Shown here: one piece after another, positions 17,927 to 27,239 of the stretch | Numbering within the stretch: the stretch's first letter is position 1 | Layout: each line of letters begins with the position of its first letter | Assembly (NCBI GenBank): GCA_900230115.1 | Contig: LT907983.1 | Location: 682,001 to 746,000 of the forward strand | Reading direction: 5' to 3' | DNA: 64,000 nucleotides | DNA from: Spirosomataceae bacterium TFI 002 | GTDB lineage: Bacteria; Bacteroidota; Bacteroidia; Cytophagales; Spirosomataceae | The notes under the pieces: model-generated | What the model was told of the DNA's origin: nothing | The model's input: the letters and a program-made list of their open reading frames with translations, nothing else | Database searches by the model: none | Program-made: the position numbers and the translations under genes

Positions 17927-18952
17927 ATGATAAATTCTATATTCACTTCTCTCTATTATTATCCGCTTAAACTCTGTGTAACCATTACCAACCTTTTATA
18001 TTTTAAAAAAGTACAAATACAAGGCCTCAACAATATCCCTGCAAAAGGGCCCGTGATCTATGCCATTACGCACCAAAATTCACTGCTAGACGCATACTTA
18101 TCAAATGGTTTTTCGTGGAGAAGCCCCTATTACCTCGTGCGAGCAGATATTTATAAACACAAGGTCATAGACAAGTTCATGAGGGGAATAAAAACACTTC
18201 CTATTTATAGAATAAGGGATGGTTACGATAGTGTGAAAAAGAATGATCAGATCTTTGATCTCACCAAAGAAATATTGGCCAAAGGTGGAGTCGTTGCCAT
18301 TTTTCCCGAAGGTAGCCACAGTATGACACATCAGCTAAGACCATTGAAAAAAGGGATTGCCAGAATTGCATTTATGGCCGAAGCAGACGAAAATTTTGCA
18401 CTAAATGTGCAGATAGTACCCATTGGAATTAATTACGAATCCTATTTCAAATCGAGTGGTAGAACGCTGGTTTCTATCGGTAAGCCTATAAAAGTTGCTG
18501 ATTACAAGCAATGTTTTATAGAAGATCAAAACAGAGCTTTTAGGTCAATGCTATCTGAACTTTCTGTACGAATGAAATCACTAATTGTACATATTGACAA
18601 GGCAAACTACGATAATGTTTTTCAAGATTACAAAAACCAACGAGTGTATAAAAACTGCTTAACTAGTCAACTCCAGTCGGACCAAGAGTTGGTGAATTGC
18701 TTACAAAAAGGAGAGCAATTTGAGGGCATTTCTGATAAAATCTCAACTCCAGCTCAATGGATGAAAAGTACTATCAATCACCTAAGATTTGTGCTTAGTT
18801 ATATCCCCAAAAACATTGTCCGGTTTATGGTACACAAGATGGTTAGGGACAAAAACTTTATTGGTACCATGAGATACACCTACTCCATGCTCATATACCC
18901 TTTGTTTTATACAATGGTGTATTTTTCTATTAAAACGGCGATGGAATATTGA
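17927..18952 (+). CDS. 1-acyl-sn-glycerol-3-phosphate acyltransferase-like (PlsC family)
   Basis: 341 residues. The catalytic block reads THQNSLLDA (His49, Asp55, the HX5D form seen in many Bacteroidota members rather than HX4D), followed by acyl-acceptor motifs (TLPIYRIRDG) and FPEGSHS near residue 125. A C-terminal extension has one or two membrane-associated helices (residues about 280-335). The role is acyl transfer to a lysophospholipid or another lipid acceptor at the inner membrane. The next genes are unrelated. Confidence 0.85.
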   Translation: MINSIFTSLYYYPLKLCVTITNLLYFKKVQIQGLNNIPAKGPVIYAITHQNSLLDAYLSNGFSWRSPYYLVRADIYKHKVIDKFMRGIKTLPIYRIRDGYDSVKKNDQIFDLTKEILAKGGVVAIFPEGSHSMTHQLRPLKKGIARIAFMAEADENFALNVQIVPIGINYESYFKSSGRTLVSIGKPIKVADYKQCFIEDQNRAFRSMLSELSVRMKSLIVHIDKANYDNVFQDYKNQRVYKNCLTSQLQSDQELVNCLQKGEQFEGISDKISTPAQWMKSTINHLRFVLSYIPKNIVRFMVHKMVRDKNFIGTMRYTYSMLIYPLFYTMVYFSIKTAMEY

Positions 18953-19004
18953 GTACAAAAACCTTGGAGTATAAGCTAGGTTGGGATGCTTAGCAAACTT
19001 CAAT

Positions 19005-19634
19005 TTAGTTTTCCAACTGAAAACGCAAGGTGGTTTTTAGCTTCTCTTCAGCTACTTTTCTAAAATCTGAGAGATAAATTTCTCTATGAATTTTCGACTT
19101 GCGGACTAAGTTTTGACTGCCTGCAAAGGCCTCCATTTGCTCGAAACTTGCCGACTCATTATCATAACTGCCTATATGCAGCATTTGAATACATCTTCCT
19201 TCTTTTATTTTCTTAAATTCTAATTTGTCCAAAAGCTTATGTGGCTTTTTCTTCTTGGCAAATTCTAGCATTTCATGGAAGAAGTCATTGCTAATGAAGT
19301 CAGGTTGCCTGATCATGAGGTCAAAAACTAGATCGTCTTTGTTGATTTTTCCCTTATAGTTTTGTCTTCCTTTTTCGTTTAAATCCCAAACGCCTTCTAG
19401 CGGATATACTGTCCAATCAACGTAATTGGTTGGTTTATCTTCTCGCTTTTTTAAGCCCATTTTGAGAGCATACGAAATGGTATAAAGAGCCACAATATGC
19501 TCTTGAAAAGCAGGGCTATTTGGATTCCCTTCTCCACTGATCACAGCAAACTGATATTCCGGTACATCAATAACTTCAGGTTTAGCCTTTGGGATGTAAA
19601 TTGACTTTTCAGCCTTTCTCCATTCGTGTTTCAT
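19005..19634 (-). CDS. GyrI-like small-molecule-binding domain protein
   Basis: 209 residues from ATG 19634 (MKHEWRKAEKSIY); a start at 19682 would add an unconvincing 16-residue leader. The phrases VIDVPEYQFAVISGEGNPN and YVDWTVYPLEGVWDL place it in the stand-alone GyrI-like (SOUL/BmrR C-terminal) family. These proteins bind hydrophobic or cationic small molecules and some hydrolyse them; the ligand is unknown. Confidence 0.85.
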   Translation of the reverse strand: MKHEWRKAEKSIYIPKAKPEVIDVPEYQFAVISGEGNPNSPAFQEHIVALYTISYALKMGLKKREDKPTNYVDWTVYPLEGVWDLNEKGRQNYKGKINKDDLVFDLMIRQPDFISNDFFHEMLEFAKKKKPHKLLDKLEFKKIKEGRCIQMLHIGSYDNESASFEQMEAFAGSQNLVRKSKIHREIYLSDFRKVAEEKLKTTLRFQLEN

Positions 19635-19706
19635 TCTTGTAGAGGTTTGGTTGCATAAAAGTACTAACAATGAATATTTCAAGAGTGCCCATTCACATCA
19701 ACAGCT

Positions 19707-20498
19707 CTATTTTTTAGACAAAAAGGCTTTAGATTTAATTAGAAAGTCATCCTTGGTTTCGCCTTCATGAACAGAATGAGAGACGTTGGGTAATATCCAT
19801 AGGTCAGATTGAGTAAGATTCTTTCTAACTCTAGCCACTTCTACCAAATCAATGCCTTCATCATCATCGCCCACCATGATTAGAACTTCGGGTTTTATAG
19901 ATCGCAATTCATCATTACTTAACTTGATTGTGTAATTACTGAACTGATCCATCATAGCTTTTATCTTTTCATCTGTTCCATGGTTAATCTTAAGCCAAGG
20001 AAAATCTGCTCTATTCTCGAATGTAAAAGCCTTCTGGTATTCAGGAAAATCATTTATCGACCAGGAACCTACAGCTCCAATTGTTATCATTGATTCAATT
20101 AATGATGGATTTATTAAGGCAAGTTGATAAAGAACATCTCCTCCAAAACTAAAACCAATAGCTTGAATTTTCTCTAATTTCAAGTGATGAACTAAAGCGT
20201 TAAAATCCTCTGCAACTGATTTTATATTCAAGTTTTCTTTAAAAGAATCAGATTTTCCATGCCCCGTTAAATCTATTAAGTAAACTTCGTATTCGTTATC
20301 GAAGTCTTTGACATAAGGTAACCAAGATTTTGAAGAAAGAGTATAACCGTGTAATAGAATCAATGGTTTTCCTTTGCCATAAACTTCATAATAAATGTGC
20401 TTCCCATTGACCAATACAGTTTCAGACTTTATTGGTGTTTGTGAAAAAATATGGGAGGACATTAAAACAAGAAATACTAAAATGGTACTTATTTTCAT
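19707..20498 (-). CDS. Secreted alpha/beta hydrolase
   Basis: 263 residues with a signal peptide (..LVLMSSHIFSQ). The oxyanion region LLHGYTLSS, nucleophile elbow GFSFGG, acid residue in MVGDDDEG and terminal His in NVSHSVHEG give a complete triad of the proline-iminopeptidase/haloalkane-like hydrolase group. Likely periplasmic esterase or peptidase; substrate not deducible. Confidence 0.85.
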   Translation of the reverse strand: MKISTILVFLVLMSSHIFSQTPIKSETVLVNGKHIYYEVYGKGKPLILLHGYTLSSKSWLPYVKDFDNEYEVYLIDLTGHGKSDSFKENLNIKSVAEDFNALVHHLKLEKIQAIGFSFGGDVLYQLALINPSLIESMITIGAVGSWSINDFPEYQKAFTFENRADFPWLKINHGTDEKIKAMMDQFSNYTIKLSNDELRSIKPEVLIMVGDDDEGIDLVEVARVRKNLTQSDLWILPNVSHSVHEGETKDDFLIKSKAFLSKK

Positions 20499-20629
20499 TC
20501 GTTTAATATAATTTCCACTAAGCTAATAGAATTTAAACTGCATAGAAAGTACTCTCAAGCACTTGTTCAGTTTCTATTCTTATAACCGAATATTAAAATG
20601 ACCTTATCTGTGACAGTGACCTGCCCCCT

Positions 20630-21724
20630 TTATTCCACAGCAACAAGCCCAAATTCTCTAAACTTTTCAATCAAAAAATCGGCATAGCGAATGAATCCTA
20701 GGTCTGTGAAGTGGACGCCATCTACAGTTCCTTCGTGGTCATCTCCTGTGGCATTTTTACTGTCTACGTAGTAAACATGCTCCATTCCACCTTCCATCAT
20801 TTTGGTGTATTCAGTCATTAGGGCTGTATTGAGATTGGTAATTTTCTCATCCATCTCTTTATTCAGAATCGACTGTGTGTAAATGAAGTTTTCAACCAAA
20901 ACAATGGGCGTTTCGGGATGCTGTTCTCTTATGATTTTTACCAAAGGGATCGTTCTTTCGGTAACTTGCTCCGCAGTCATGTTTGGCAAGCATTCAATCA
21001 CATAGAAAGCAGGGTCAGATTCTGAAATCAATTTAGCGATGGGTTCCTCCATCCTTCCATTTCCACTAAACCCAAAGTTGATACAATCAGTATTTAATTT
21101 CCTGGAAATAATATTGGTATGTGCCATTCCTGGACGTGACGCACAGCCACCTTGTGTGATGCTAGTTCCGTAAAAGATGATTGGCTTACGAGTATTCTTT
21201 AATGGTTTTTTAATCACACTATTGGCATCAATACCTACTTCAATATTGACAAGGCCATCATATAGCGGTAAGTACATTTTAAACTCCCGCATTTCACCTT
21301 CCATGTTATTGATGAGCAGGGATTCGCTCTCAATTCCCTGCGGACGAGCAGTATTTAAATATTGCCAATTACCGGCATTATTAAAGTATAAATCAATGCC
21401 CTTGATACCTGTTTCGGCCATGTGATTCATTTTGTTGTCATTTAAAACAGTCCATTTCACACTAATACTAGTGGAATTAGAATAAAAACGAATTGACATC
21501 CCTGCGGAAGCTTTGGATAAATCCCACACCGCTTTACGCACCTTTTCTTTATAGGCCTTCGGCAGCCTATCATAAGGGCTTTCTTTCAGCGAATCGGCAA
21601 TATCAGTGCCTTCCAGTATAAAATAATCCTTCCCAAAGTAGCTTGGTGTAACTAGCTCTTGTGAAATGCTTAAGATTGGAGAGATTATGATTAGGAGTGT
21701 TAGAAGGGCTTTTTTTGTGGGCAT
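20630..21724 (-). CDS. Secreted SGNH/GDSL hydrolase with N-terminal GxDLY domain
   Basis: 364 residues, signal peptide at 1-22. The beta-rich N-terminal domain contains KGIDLYFNNAGNW (108-120), the signature of the GxDLY domain. The SGNH domain has nucleophile Ser188 in YGTSITQGG, Gly and Asn blocks (GFSGNGRM; ECLPNMTAEQ) and the Asp335/His338 pair in DGVHF. Such proteins deacylate polysaccharides or other esters in the periplasm. It is the last ordinary gene before the cassette-like region that begins just to the right. Confidence 0.88.
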   Translation of the reverse strand: MPTKKALLTLLIIISPILSISQELVTPSYFGKDYFILEGTDIADSLKESPYDRLPKAYKEKVRKAVWDLSKASAGMSIRFYSNSTSISVKWTVLNDNKMNHMAETGIKGIDLYFNNAGNWQYLNTARPQGIESESLLINNMEGEMREFKMYLPLYDGLVNIEVGIDANSVIKKPLKNTRKPIIFYGTSITQGGCASRPGMAHTNIISRKLNTDCINFGFSGNGRMEEPIAKLISESDPAFYVIECLPNMTAEQVTERTIPLVKIIREQHPETPIVLVENFIYTQSILNKEMDEKITNLNTALMTEYTKMMEGGMEHVYYVDSKNATGDDHEGTVDGVHFTDLGFIRYADFLIEKFREFGLVAVE

Positions 21725-21856
21725 GGTTTGTTGGGGTTTGATTTGTCCCCTGAGGGTCTCCGTAGGGATTGAGAGGACATTATCTTCGGTTATGCTTTTT
21801 GTGGTTTTGTTTTATTCTTAATAATTCTTATCTAATGCCCGGTCGAAGACCTAGAA

Positions 21857-21934
21857 ACACTTCAACGAACCGGGCCGCCGGAGCGGGCAAAGCCTTCGCA
21901 GAGCGGCTTATTTCAATTGGATTTATTGAAGTGT
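21857..21934 (-). repeat. GC-rich palindromic remnant, possible decayed cassette end
   Basis: Outer arms ACACTTCAA (21857-21865) and TTGAAGTGT (21926-21934) enclose a GC-rich core (gggccgccggagcggg region) unlike the AT-rich surroundings. On the minus strand it starts GTT-ACACTTC at the end of the attC-like site to its right and ends in GAAGTGTTTC, close to the complement that a cassette end would need. Too small for a gene; may be an eroded empty cassette. Confidence 0.45.
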
Positions 21935-21993
21935 AACGGCGAAGCTATGCGGTCGGACCTGCCGATAGGCGGGCTGGCGTATAGCTGTGTGTT
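21935..21993 (-). repeat. attC-like recombination site of the XRE cassette
   Basis: 59-bp imperfect palindrome between AACGG (21935) and GTGTT (21989-21993). Inner arms gaAGCTATgCG / CGtATAGCT pair, with a further GC-rich inner stem. The outer box GTTATAAATC (21991-22000) is the exact 10-bp inverse of GATTTATAAC at 24786-24795, the start of the same cassette on the minus strand. Matching outer box and cassette start is the hallmark of an integron gene cassette. Confidence 0.65.
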
Positions 21994-22039
21994 ATAAATC
22001 GGTTTCTTTTTCGTTTCGGAAGTATCTTTCGGTCACTTT

Positions 22040-22234
22040 TTAAATGTCCAACGAAAGTTTTAAATGCTCACCAAGTCCTTCATTGAATATTGTCATAAGT
22101 GTTGAAAGTCAAATATCATTTGAGTTGTTTTCAATTCGGGAGATATAATTTTTAGTCGTTCCTACTTTTTCGGCAAGTTGTTCTTGGAGACTGTTCATTA
22201 AAGTGTGTCTTCTGATATTTCTTTTGAATCGCAC
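22040..22234 (-). pseudogene. XRE-type helix-turn-helix regulator remnant
   Basis: From a GTG at 22234 the frame reads through LQEQLAEKVGTTKNYISRIE, a typical XRE recognition region, to an in-frame TGA at 22111-22109. It then continues as LSTLMTIFNEGLGEHLKLSL before a TAA at 22040. The second part is the usual C-terminus of antitoxin-like Bacteroidota XRE proteins, so a nonsense change has split one gene. The N-terminus is also shortened. No toxin gene is recognisable next to it. The following 400 bp up to 22639 hold nothing else I can identify. Confidence 0.6.
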
Positions 22235-22638
22235 TTAAAAGTATTACCAAATTACCTTCGTCGAAACGATAAAAACACTCTGTAAATTTTGATGGTCACT
22301 TTGATTCCTATATCCCAAAGTCCCATTCTAAGAAGTAATTCAGTCAAAACGTATCCCACAAAACTCAATACAATTAAGTACTCAAGTTTTCTACAGTTAC
22401 TTTAGTTCTTCAAACTAGAAAACCAATATAACTGACTTGTAAATAATCGAGTAACTATTTGATTATGAAAAACAACTAATGCGTTTCGCAATCTCAGTAA
22501 TTAAAAAAGCTAAAAAGATTACCCTGAAATAAAATTATTCCCAAAAGTAATAATTTCATGTGGGAGTGTTTTAGAGTTATACCTTAGTGGGTTCTAACTT
22601 TGAATTAAAATTTATTATCAACTTTAATTATCAAGAAA

Positions 22639-23752
22639 ATGAGAAAAATATTTTTAGTGATTATGACCTTGTTTTTTGGTGCCTGTGAAAATAATTCTAT
22701 TGAGAAAATAGAAGCTCATAGTTTTTTAAACACTTAAGTTCTTCTAGATCAAAGTAATCTTAAAACATCACTTTACGATAATAATGCGGAAATTTTGACG
22801 TTTAAAAGCGAAGAGGTTTTTGCTGATTTTATGAAAAAAATTGTAAAGTCCCCCGTTTCAGAAATTAAAGAAAATTCAAAACTCCAGCAATTTTATTCTT
22901 TAAGCAATTATAATCAGGATATCCAAAAATCAAAACTTCAAAACCTTAGGGTAGGGATGGACGAATTAATACCTGATGATGAAGATGAGTTAGTTTTTGA
23001 CCCCTATTTTGCTGCAGTGTTAAATAAGAATAGGGAAATAGAAATAGAAGGAATCAGATTCCGCATAGTAAAAGAAGGTCTTTTGGCCTATCTTGATAAA
23101 GATTTAAATCGTTCTAAAGCGACTTAATTTCGTTGAAACTAAACTAGTTGAAACTAAACTAAAAGATAAATTATATGATAAAACTAAGCCATATGAAGTT
23201 GACCAAGATATAATGTTTTACCCTCAGGAATTATTTTATAATTTAGATCAAAATATTAACAAAAAGAATCAAAATGCAAGAGTAGTTTGTTCCAGCTCTG
23301 GGCCTGGTTTTTTTGGACATAATCACGAGTGCTTCAATGAATATGCCCCAGGAGATTTCAGAATAAAAGGAAGGACATGGTCTCAATCTTTCGGGATTTA
23401 TGCCTCTATTGGGTCAAAAACAAAACATCAATGGCGACGTTTTGGTATGTGGCTTTCCAAAGACGCAAATTTAGTAAGGCGTAAAATGAATAGTTTTGAA
23501 GTAGAATTTGAAGATGCCCTTGGCGGAATCACAATTGTTGATTTTGCTCAACTAGGCAGCCCAATTAGCTATGACGAAAATTATAATCACCATGAAGTAG
23601 TGTGGGTAGATGACTTTCAAACAGCTCAATTTACAATAAAGCCTCCATTCATAAAAAAATTAGCAAAGGCAAGAAAATTTAAGAAATATGATACCGAACA
23701 CTTAATCAATAAAAACGGATCTATAGCTGAAGTTCAATTAAAATATAACTAG
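22639..23752 (+). pseudogene. Lipoprotein gene broken by a nonsense codon and a frameshift
   Basis: The ATG at 22639 begins a lipoprotein signal (MRKIFLVIMTLFFGAC) and hits TAA at 22735-22737. The same frame then continues open from 22738 to 23127 with coding-like sequence (VFDPYFAAVLNKNREIEIEG). Near 23110-23125 coding content passes to another frame, LNFVETKLVETKLKDKLYDK, which continues through 23213 to 23752 (CSSSGPGFFGHNHECF; NHHEVVWVDDF). Joined, this is one roughly 370-residue secreted protein of unknown function with two lesions. If the fragments were expressed separately they would lack signal peptides. The immediately following outer-membrane protein is intact. Confidence 0.65.
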
Positions 23753-23757
23753 ATAAA

Positions 23758-24465
23758 ATGAAAATACCAGCCACCTTATTATTAGTTTTCATTTGTATCA
23801 AATCCATGGCTCAAAATTTTTCCTATGAATTTAAGCTTGGGCTTAGAGAAGAATTGGTAAATGAAAATATTCTCAGCGGTAATATCGAAAGTGTAAAACA
23901 TTCACTACCTGTAATTGGCGTTGAAATTATAAAGAATCAAAATGGTAATATAGCACTGCCCTTTGGAGTATTTATTCAAAATTATGCGGGTAGAACGTTG
24001 ATTGAAGGTTCAGATTTGGGTGCAACCATAAACAGAAATTGGTTTTTAGGCTTAACAGGTGGTTTAGAGCGTTTTTTCCTTAAGGACAAAAAAATTAATT
24101 TTTCTCTGGGTGCTAATCAACAAGTTCTTTTCATACCGAATTCAAAAAACCAAATTGCAAATGGTTTGTTTCCAAAAGATGCAAGTCCAGAAAGTAGCAT
24201 TAAATCAGAAACAGTACGAGGCTTTCGTACTGTTAATCCTATTAGTCAATTTGCAGCAAAAATTTGGCTTCCACTTCCAAATAAAGTAGCGATATTTTTT
24301 GGCTATTCCTATAATTTGGGATGGAACTCTCTATTTGAGCGTGAAATAAATTATAAATTAGAAGACACTTCTGGCTCTGTTAAAACAGGTAATGGTGAAT
24401 TTGTTACTAATGGCTCTGGTTTGCAAGCGAACTTCGGACTAAGAATCAATATACCTAATAATTAA
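23758..24465 (+). CDS. Putative outer-membrane beta-barrel protein
   Basis: 235 residues: signal peptide (MKIPATLLLVFICIKSMAQ), then alternating amphipathic strands with periodic Tyr/Phe/Gly (FSLGANQQVLFIPNS; AIFFGYSYNLGWNS; LQANFGLRINIPNN). This fits a small outer-membrane barrel. It lies 6 bp after the broken lipoprotein gene, probably formerly its co-transcribed partner, and ends overlapping the convergent XRE gene by 4 bp. Function unknown. Confidence 0.65.
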   Translation: MKIPATLLLVFICIKSMAQNFSYEFKLGLREELVNENILSGNIESVKHSLPVIGVEIIKNQNGNIALPFGVFIQNYAGRTLIEGSDLGATINRNWFLGLTGGLERFFLKDKKINFSLGANQQVLFIPNSKNQIANGLFPKDASPESSIKSETVRGFRTVNPISQFAAKIWLPLPNKVAIFFGYSYNLGWNSLFEREINYKLEDTSGSVKTGNGEFVTNGSGLQANFGLRINIPNN

Positions 24466-24719
24466 TTTTTCAAAAGTTTCTCAATTTGTCTTCGGTGTGC
24501 AAGGATTGAAATTTCACTGAGATCTAAATCTATCAGATCTTGTAAATCAATATCATAAAGTGTGGTCAACTGAATTAACCTTTCTAATGAAGGAATTCGT
24601 TGACCACTTTCTTTTTTGCAATAGGCAGATTGACTTATGTTGCAGAAGTGAGCTACATATTCTTGTGAATAGCCAAATATCTCCCTTATTCTTTTTAACT
24701 TAATTCCAATATCCTTCAT
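24462..24719 (-). CDS. XRE-family transcriptional regulator, first gene of a cassette
   Basis: 85 residues from ATG 24719 (MKDIGIKLKRIREIFGYSQEYVA). The helix-turn-helix SQEYVAHFCNISQSAYCKKE is followed by SGQRIPSLERLIQLTTLYDIDL, all typical of the family. On the minus strand the start codon lies 73 nt after the cassette boundary core (GTTATAAATC), the arrangement expected for an integron cassette gene. Targets unknown; no toxin partner seen. Confidence 0.85.
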   Translation of the reverse strand: MKDIGIKLKRIREIFGYSQEYVAHFCNISQSAYCKKESGQRIPSLERLIQLTTLYDIDLQDLIDLDLSEISILAHRRQIEKLLKN

Positions 24720-24792
24720 TTTTGAGATTTTTTCGGTGTGAATAAAATTCAGGTACAAATTTCTGTGTGATAATTAATCCTAACTGATTTAT

Positions 24793-24866
24793 AACGGCCA
24801 ATATTTGCGACGGCTTTTCTGTGCGTTGCCCTTTGTGTTGCAAAAGCTGTAGTAAATATTTGTGTT
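24793..24866 (-). repeat. attC-like recombination site of the lipoprotein cassette
   Basis: 74 bp from AACGG (24793) to GTGTT (24862-24866). The two 21-nt arms (24798-24818 and 24842-24862) pair at about 17 of 21 positions, and the unpaired centre is cacaaagggcaacgc-like. Its outer box was GTTATGCT, now displaced to 27293-27300 by an inserted IS91-type element, and is the inverse of AGCATAAC at 28080-28087, the start of the same cassette. On the minus strand it directly follows the lipoprotein gene, as an attC should. Confidence 0.65.
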
Positions 24867-24952
24867 GAACAAAGCTCCCTACGGTCACAGCTTTTTAAAA
24901 AGGTGTAAATTAGTAGGGAGCGATATTGCTCAATAACGTTTCAATTAAAACT

Positions 24953-24963
24953 ATGAAAAAAAA
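24953..24963 (+). promoter_or_regulatory. ATG plus A8 slippery tract before the type A recombinase
   Basis: ATG (24953) followed by eight A reads MKKKF-stop in its own frame. Skipping one A moves into an open frame MKKSFKPTGVVKFDEAILRM that runs without a stop into the recombinase. The same ATG-A8 occurs in copy 2 (30791-30801). Expression of the full-length protein by slippage is inferred; the out-of-frame arrangement is seen directly. Confidence 0.55.
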
Positions 24964-25010
24964 GTTTTAAACCCACAGGTGTTGTAAAATTTGATGAAGC
25001 TATTTTGCGA

Positions 25011-25832
25011 ATGGATCATCACATGCAAATCGCCAATTCAGCTTTTGCTACCCGTTGTAACTACCTTAGAGGGCTAAAGAGCCTCATTCTCCACTATGAA
25101 AAGCTTCCTGAAGAATGCACTGCTGATGAGGTAAAAGCTTATTTAGTGCATGAGCGGGAGACGTGTAACTTGAGCAGTTCTACGATCAATTTACGCGTCT
25201 GTAGCCTAAAGTATTACTATCGCCATGTGGCTGGCAGGTTAGATTTAGTGGTTAAAATTCCTAACCCAAGAATTCAGAAATACGATACCGAAGTGCTTAC
25301 AAGTGAAGAGCTCAAAAAGCTATTTCAGTGCTGTAGAGACATGCGTCAAAAGTTGATATTGACAGCACTTTTTGACACTGGCATACGAGTACGGGAGTTA
25401 TTGCGTGTGAGGCTTTCGGACTTTGATAAGCAACACCAGAGCATCACGATTCGCAATAGCAAAGGGAAGCGGACACGTTTAGTCTATTATGGTAGTCGCT
25501 TGCGGATCGTTTTAAAGCAGTACTGCAAGTATTTGGGCTATCTGCCGAAGGGAGTTCTGATAGAGAGTTACAAAGATCCAAGTAAGTCATTAACGCTACG
25601 AGGGGTTCAGTTCATTGTGAAGCAAACTGTGAAACGAAGTGGCTTAAAGAAACGCATCCACCCACATACTTTTCGTCATAGTTTTGCGGTGCACTATCTT
25701 AATTGTGGTGGGAGTATATTCTCACTTCAGCGATTGCTAGGTCATCAAAACATCACGACGACCTTGCATTATTTGAAGTACGCTTCACTTCCAGAGGGCA
25801 AGCAAATCTCGGTGCTGGATGAGATGCCATAG
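25011..25832 (+). CDS. Tyrosine recombinase of IS91-type element A (copy 1)
   Basis: 273 residues from ATG 25011 (a TTG at 25005 is also possible). Catalytic set of the phage-integrase family: Arg in DTGIRVREL, HTFRH (His and Arg), GHQ (His) and Tyr in TTTLHYL. The N-terminal SAM-like domain appears cut short. An open frame continues upstream to an A8 tract after an ATG at 24953, so the native protein may be about 20 residues longer and need frameshifting. It overlaps the transposase start by 14 bp. The homologue in copy 2 differs by one residue (Leu/Ile after RTR). It lacks any sign of the extra integron-integrase patch. Confidence 0.85.
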   Translation: MDHHMQIANSAFATRCNYLRGLKSLILHYEKLPEECTADEVKAYLVHERETCNLSSSTINLRVCSLKYYYRHVAGRLDLVVKIPNPRIQKYDTEVLTSEELKKLFQCCRDMRQKLILTALFDTGIRVRELLRVRLSDFDKQHQSITIRNSKGKRTRLVYYGSRLRIVLKQYCKYLGYLPKGVLIESYKDPSKSLTLRGVQFIVKQTVKRSGLKKRIHPHTFRHSFAVHYLNCGGSIFSLQRLLGHQNITTTLHYLKYASLPEGKQISVLDEMP

Positions 25833-27021
25833 CCGTGAGCTGGCAGATGTGATCACCAAGTTTGGAGCTGAGTCAGAGGTATCAAGTCACCAACGACGCA
25901 CCTTAGAGGCAATTAGGCGATGTCGCACGGCAGAGCTGGGCGGTCATATAGATTCTTGTGATAGCTGTGGGCATTTACGGATCAGTTACAACTCCTGCCG
26001 CAATAGACATTGTCCTAAATGTCAAGGGCTCAACAAAGAAGCTTGGATTATCCAGCAGGAAGATCAGTTGCTTCCTGTAGCACATTTCCATGTGGTCTTT
26101 ACGCTACCTCACGAGCTCAATAGCTTTTTTATGTACGAGCCAGCCAAAATGTATGACCTTTTGTTCAAAGCTGCTTGGCATACGCTCAAAACGCTGAGCT
26201 TAGATCCTAAATGGCTGGGAGCAAAGCCTGCGGCTACCATGCTTTTGCATACATGGGGGCAAAACTTGAGTATGCATCCTCATGTACACTGTATTGTACC
26301 CAATGGAGGCTTGACAAGCAAAGGCAACTGGCAATTCCCCAAGCGAGGGAAGGCAAACTTCCTGTACCCAGTCAAAGCGATGCAAAAGCTCTACAAAGGC
26401 TACTTTATGCAAAAGTTAAAAGAGTTATTGCGAGATCCAGATTGGAAATACCCACCAGGCTTCCCGGAGAATAAAGCCTTTACAGAATGGAAAAATGAGT
26501 TGTATAAAAAGGATTGGGTGGTGTATACAAAGAAGCCATTTGCAGGCGTAAAAAGTGTGGTGGAGTACCTTGGACGCTACTCTCATCGAGTCGCAATTAC
26601 CAACCAGCGGATCAGGTCAGTTACAGATACTCACGTGAGTTTTAGCTACAAAGACTATCGTACAAATGGCCATTCAAAGCTGCTTACACTGGAAGGTAAG
26701 GAGTTTTTGCGGCGATTTAGTCAGCATATTCTGCCTTGCGGCTTTCGCAAAGTTCGTCACTTTGGTTTTATCGCTAATGCCAGCAAAGCCAAAAGCATCA
26801 AAACTGCACGCCAAGCACTACACGTAAAGCAAAAAGAGCTACTTGACAAAGCTGAGCGAAGATCGTTAGCCAAACAACGGCTCTTTAAAAAGGAAGCTGA
26901 TAAATGCCCTTGTTGTAAGACAGGAGTGATGAGAACGATGGAGATATTATCACCAGCAAGAGCTCCGCCATCTACATTATTGTCAAGAAAAAGGGTGAAA
27001 GAGCTGCTGTCAAATTATTGA
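25819..27021 (+). CDS. IS91-family HUH transposase, type A (copy 1)
   Basis: 400 residues. An N-terminal zinc-binding region has CDSC (47-50) and CRNRHCPKC (60-68); the HUH nuclease motif is HPHVH (His155, His157) in a MHPHVHCIVPNGG context. The putative catalytic Tyr pair is Y250/Y254 in VEYLGRYSHRV, and a second CPCC cluster is near the C-terminus. This nicks and re-ligates single-stranded ends during rolling-circle transposition. It is translated from an ATG inside the recombinase gene. Copy 2 has a handful of substitutions clustered in the first third. Confidence 0.92.
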   Translation: MRCHSRELADVITKFGAESEVSSHQRRTLEAIRRCRTAELGGHIDSCDSCGHLRISYNSCRNRHCPKCQGLNKEAWIIQQEDQLLPVAHFHVVFTLPHELNSFFMYEPAKMYDLLFKAAWHTLKTLSLDPKWLGAKPAATMLLHTWGQNLSMHPHVHCIVPNGGLTSKGNWQFPKRGKANFLYPVKAMQKLYKGYFMQKLKELLRDPDWKYPPGFPENKAFTEWKNELYKKDWVVYTKKPFAGVKSVVEYLGRYSHRVAITNQRIRSVTDTHVSFSYKDYRTNGHSKLLTLEGKEFLRRFSQHILPCGFRKVRHFGFIANASKAKSIKTARQALHVKQKELLDKAERRSLAKQRLFKKEADKCPCCKTGVMRTMEILSPARAPPSTLLSRKRVKELLSNY

Positions 27022-27239
27022 TGGCTAGCAACTGCTATGGATTGAGAACAAAAAGCAGCGAAATCTTATAAAAACCTGACCCTAAACTCTTCGAAAAATA
27101 CAGAAAAAAGGGTTAGGCGATCCTCAAAAAACAAAAAGCGGAATCACTTCCGCTAGAAATCAATACTCATCGAAAATTGAAACCCCATATTTCGGCAAGC
27201 TCAATACAAGTGAGTCAAGGCTCACAGGGACACCGCTTC

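Noticed and set aside
21781-21860. GGTTATGC at 21789-21796 as a further cassette boundary
   Set aside because: The core resembles the others but no paired outer box or clear palindrome could be matched to it.
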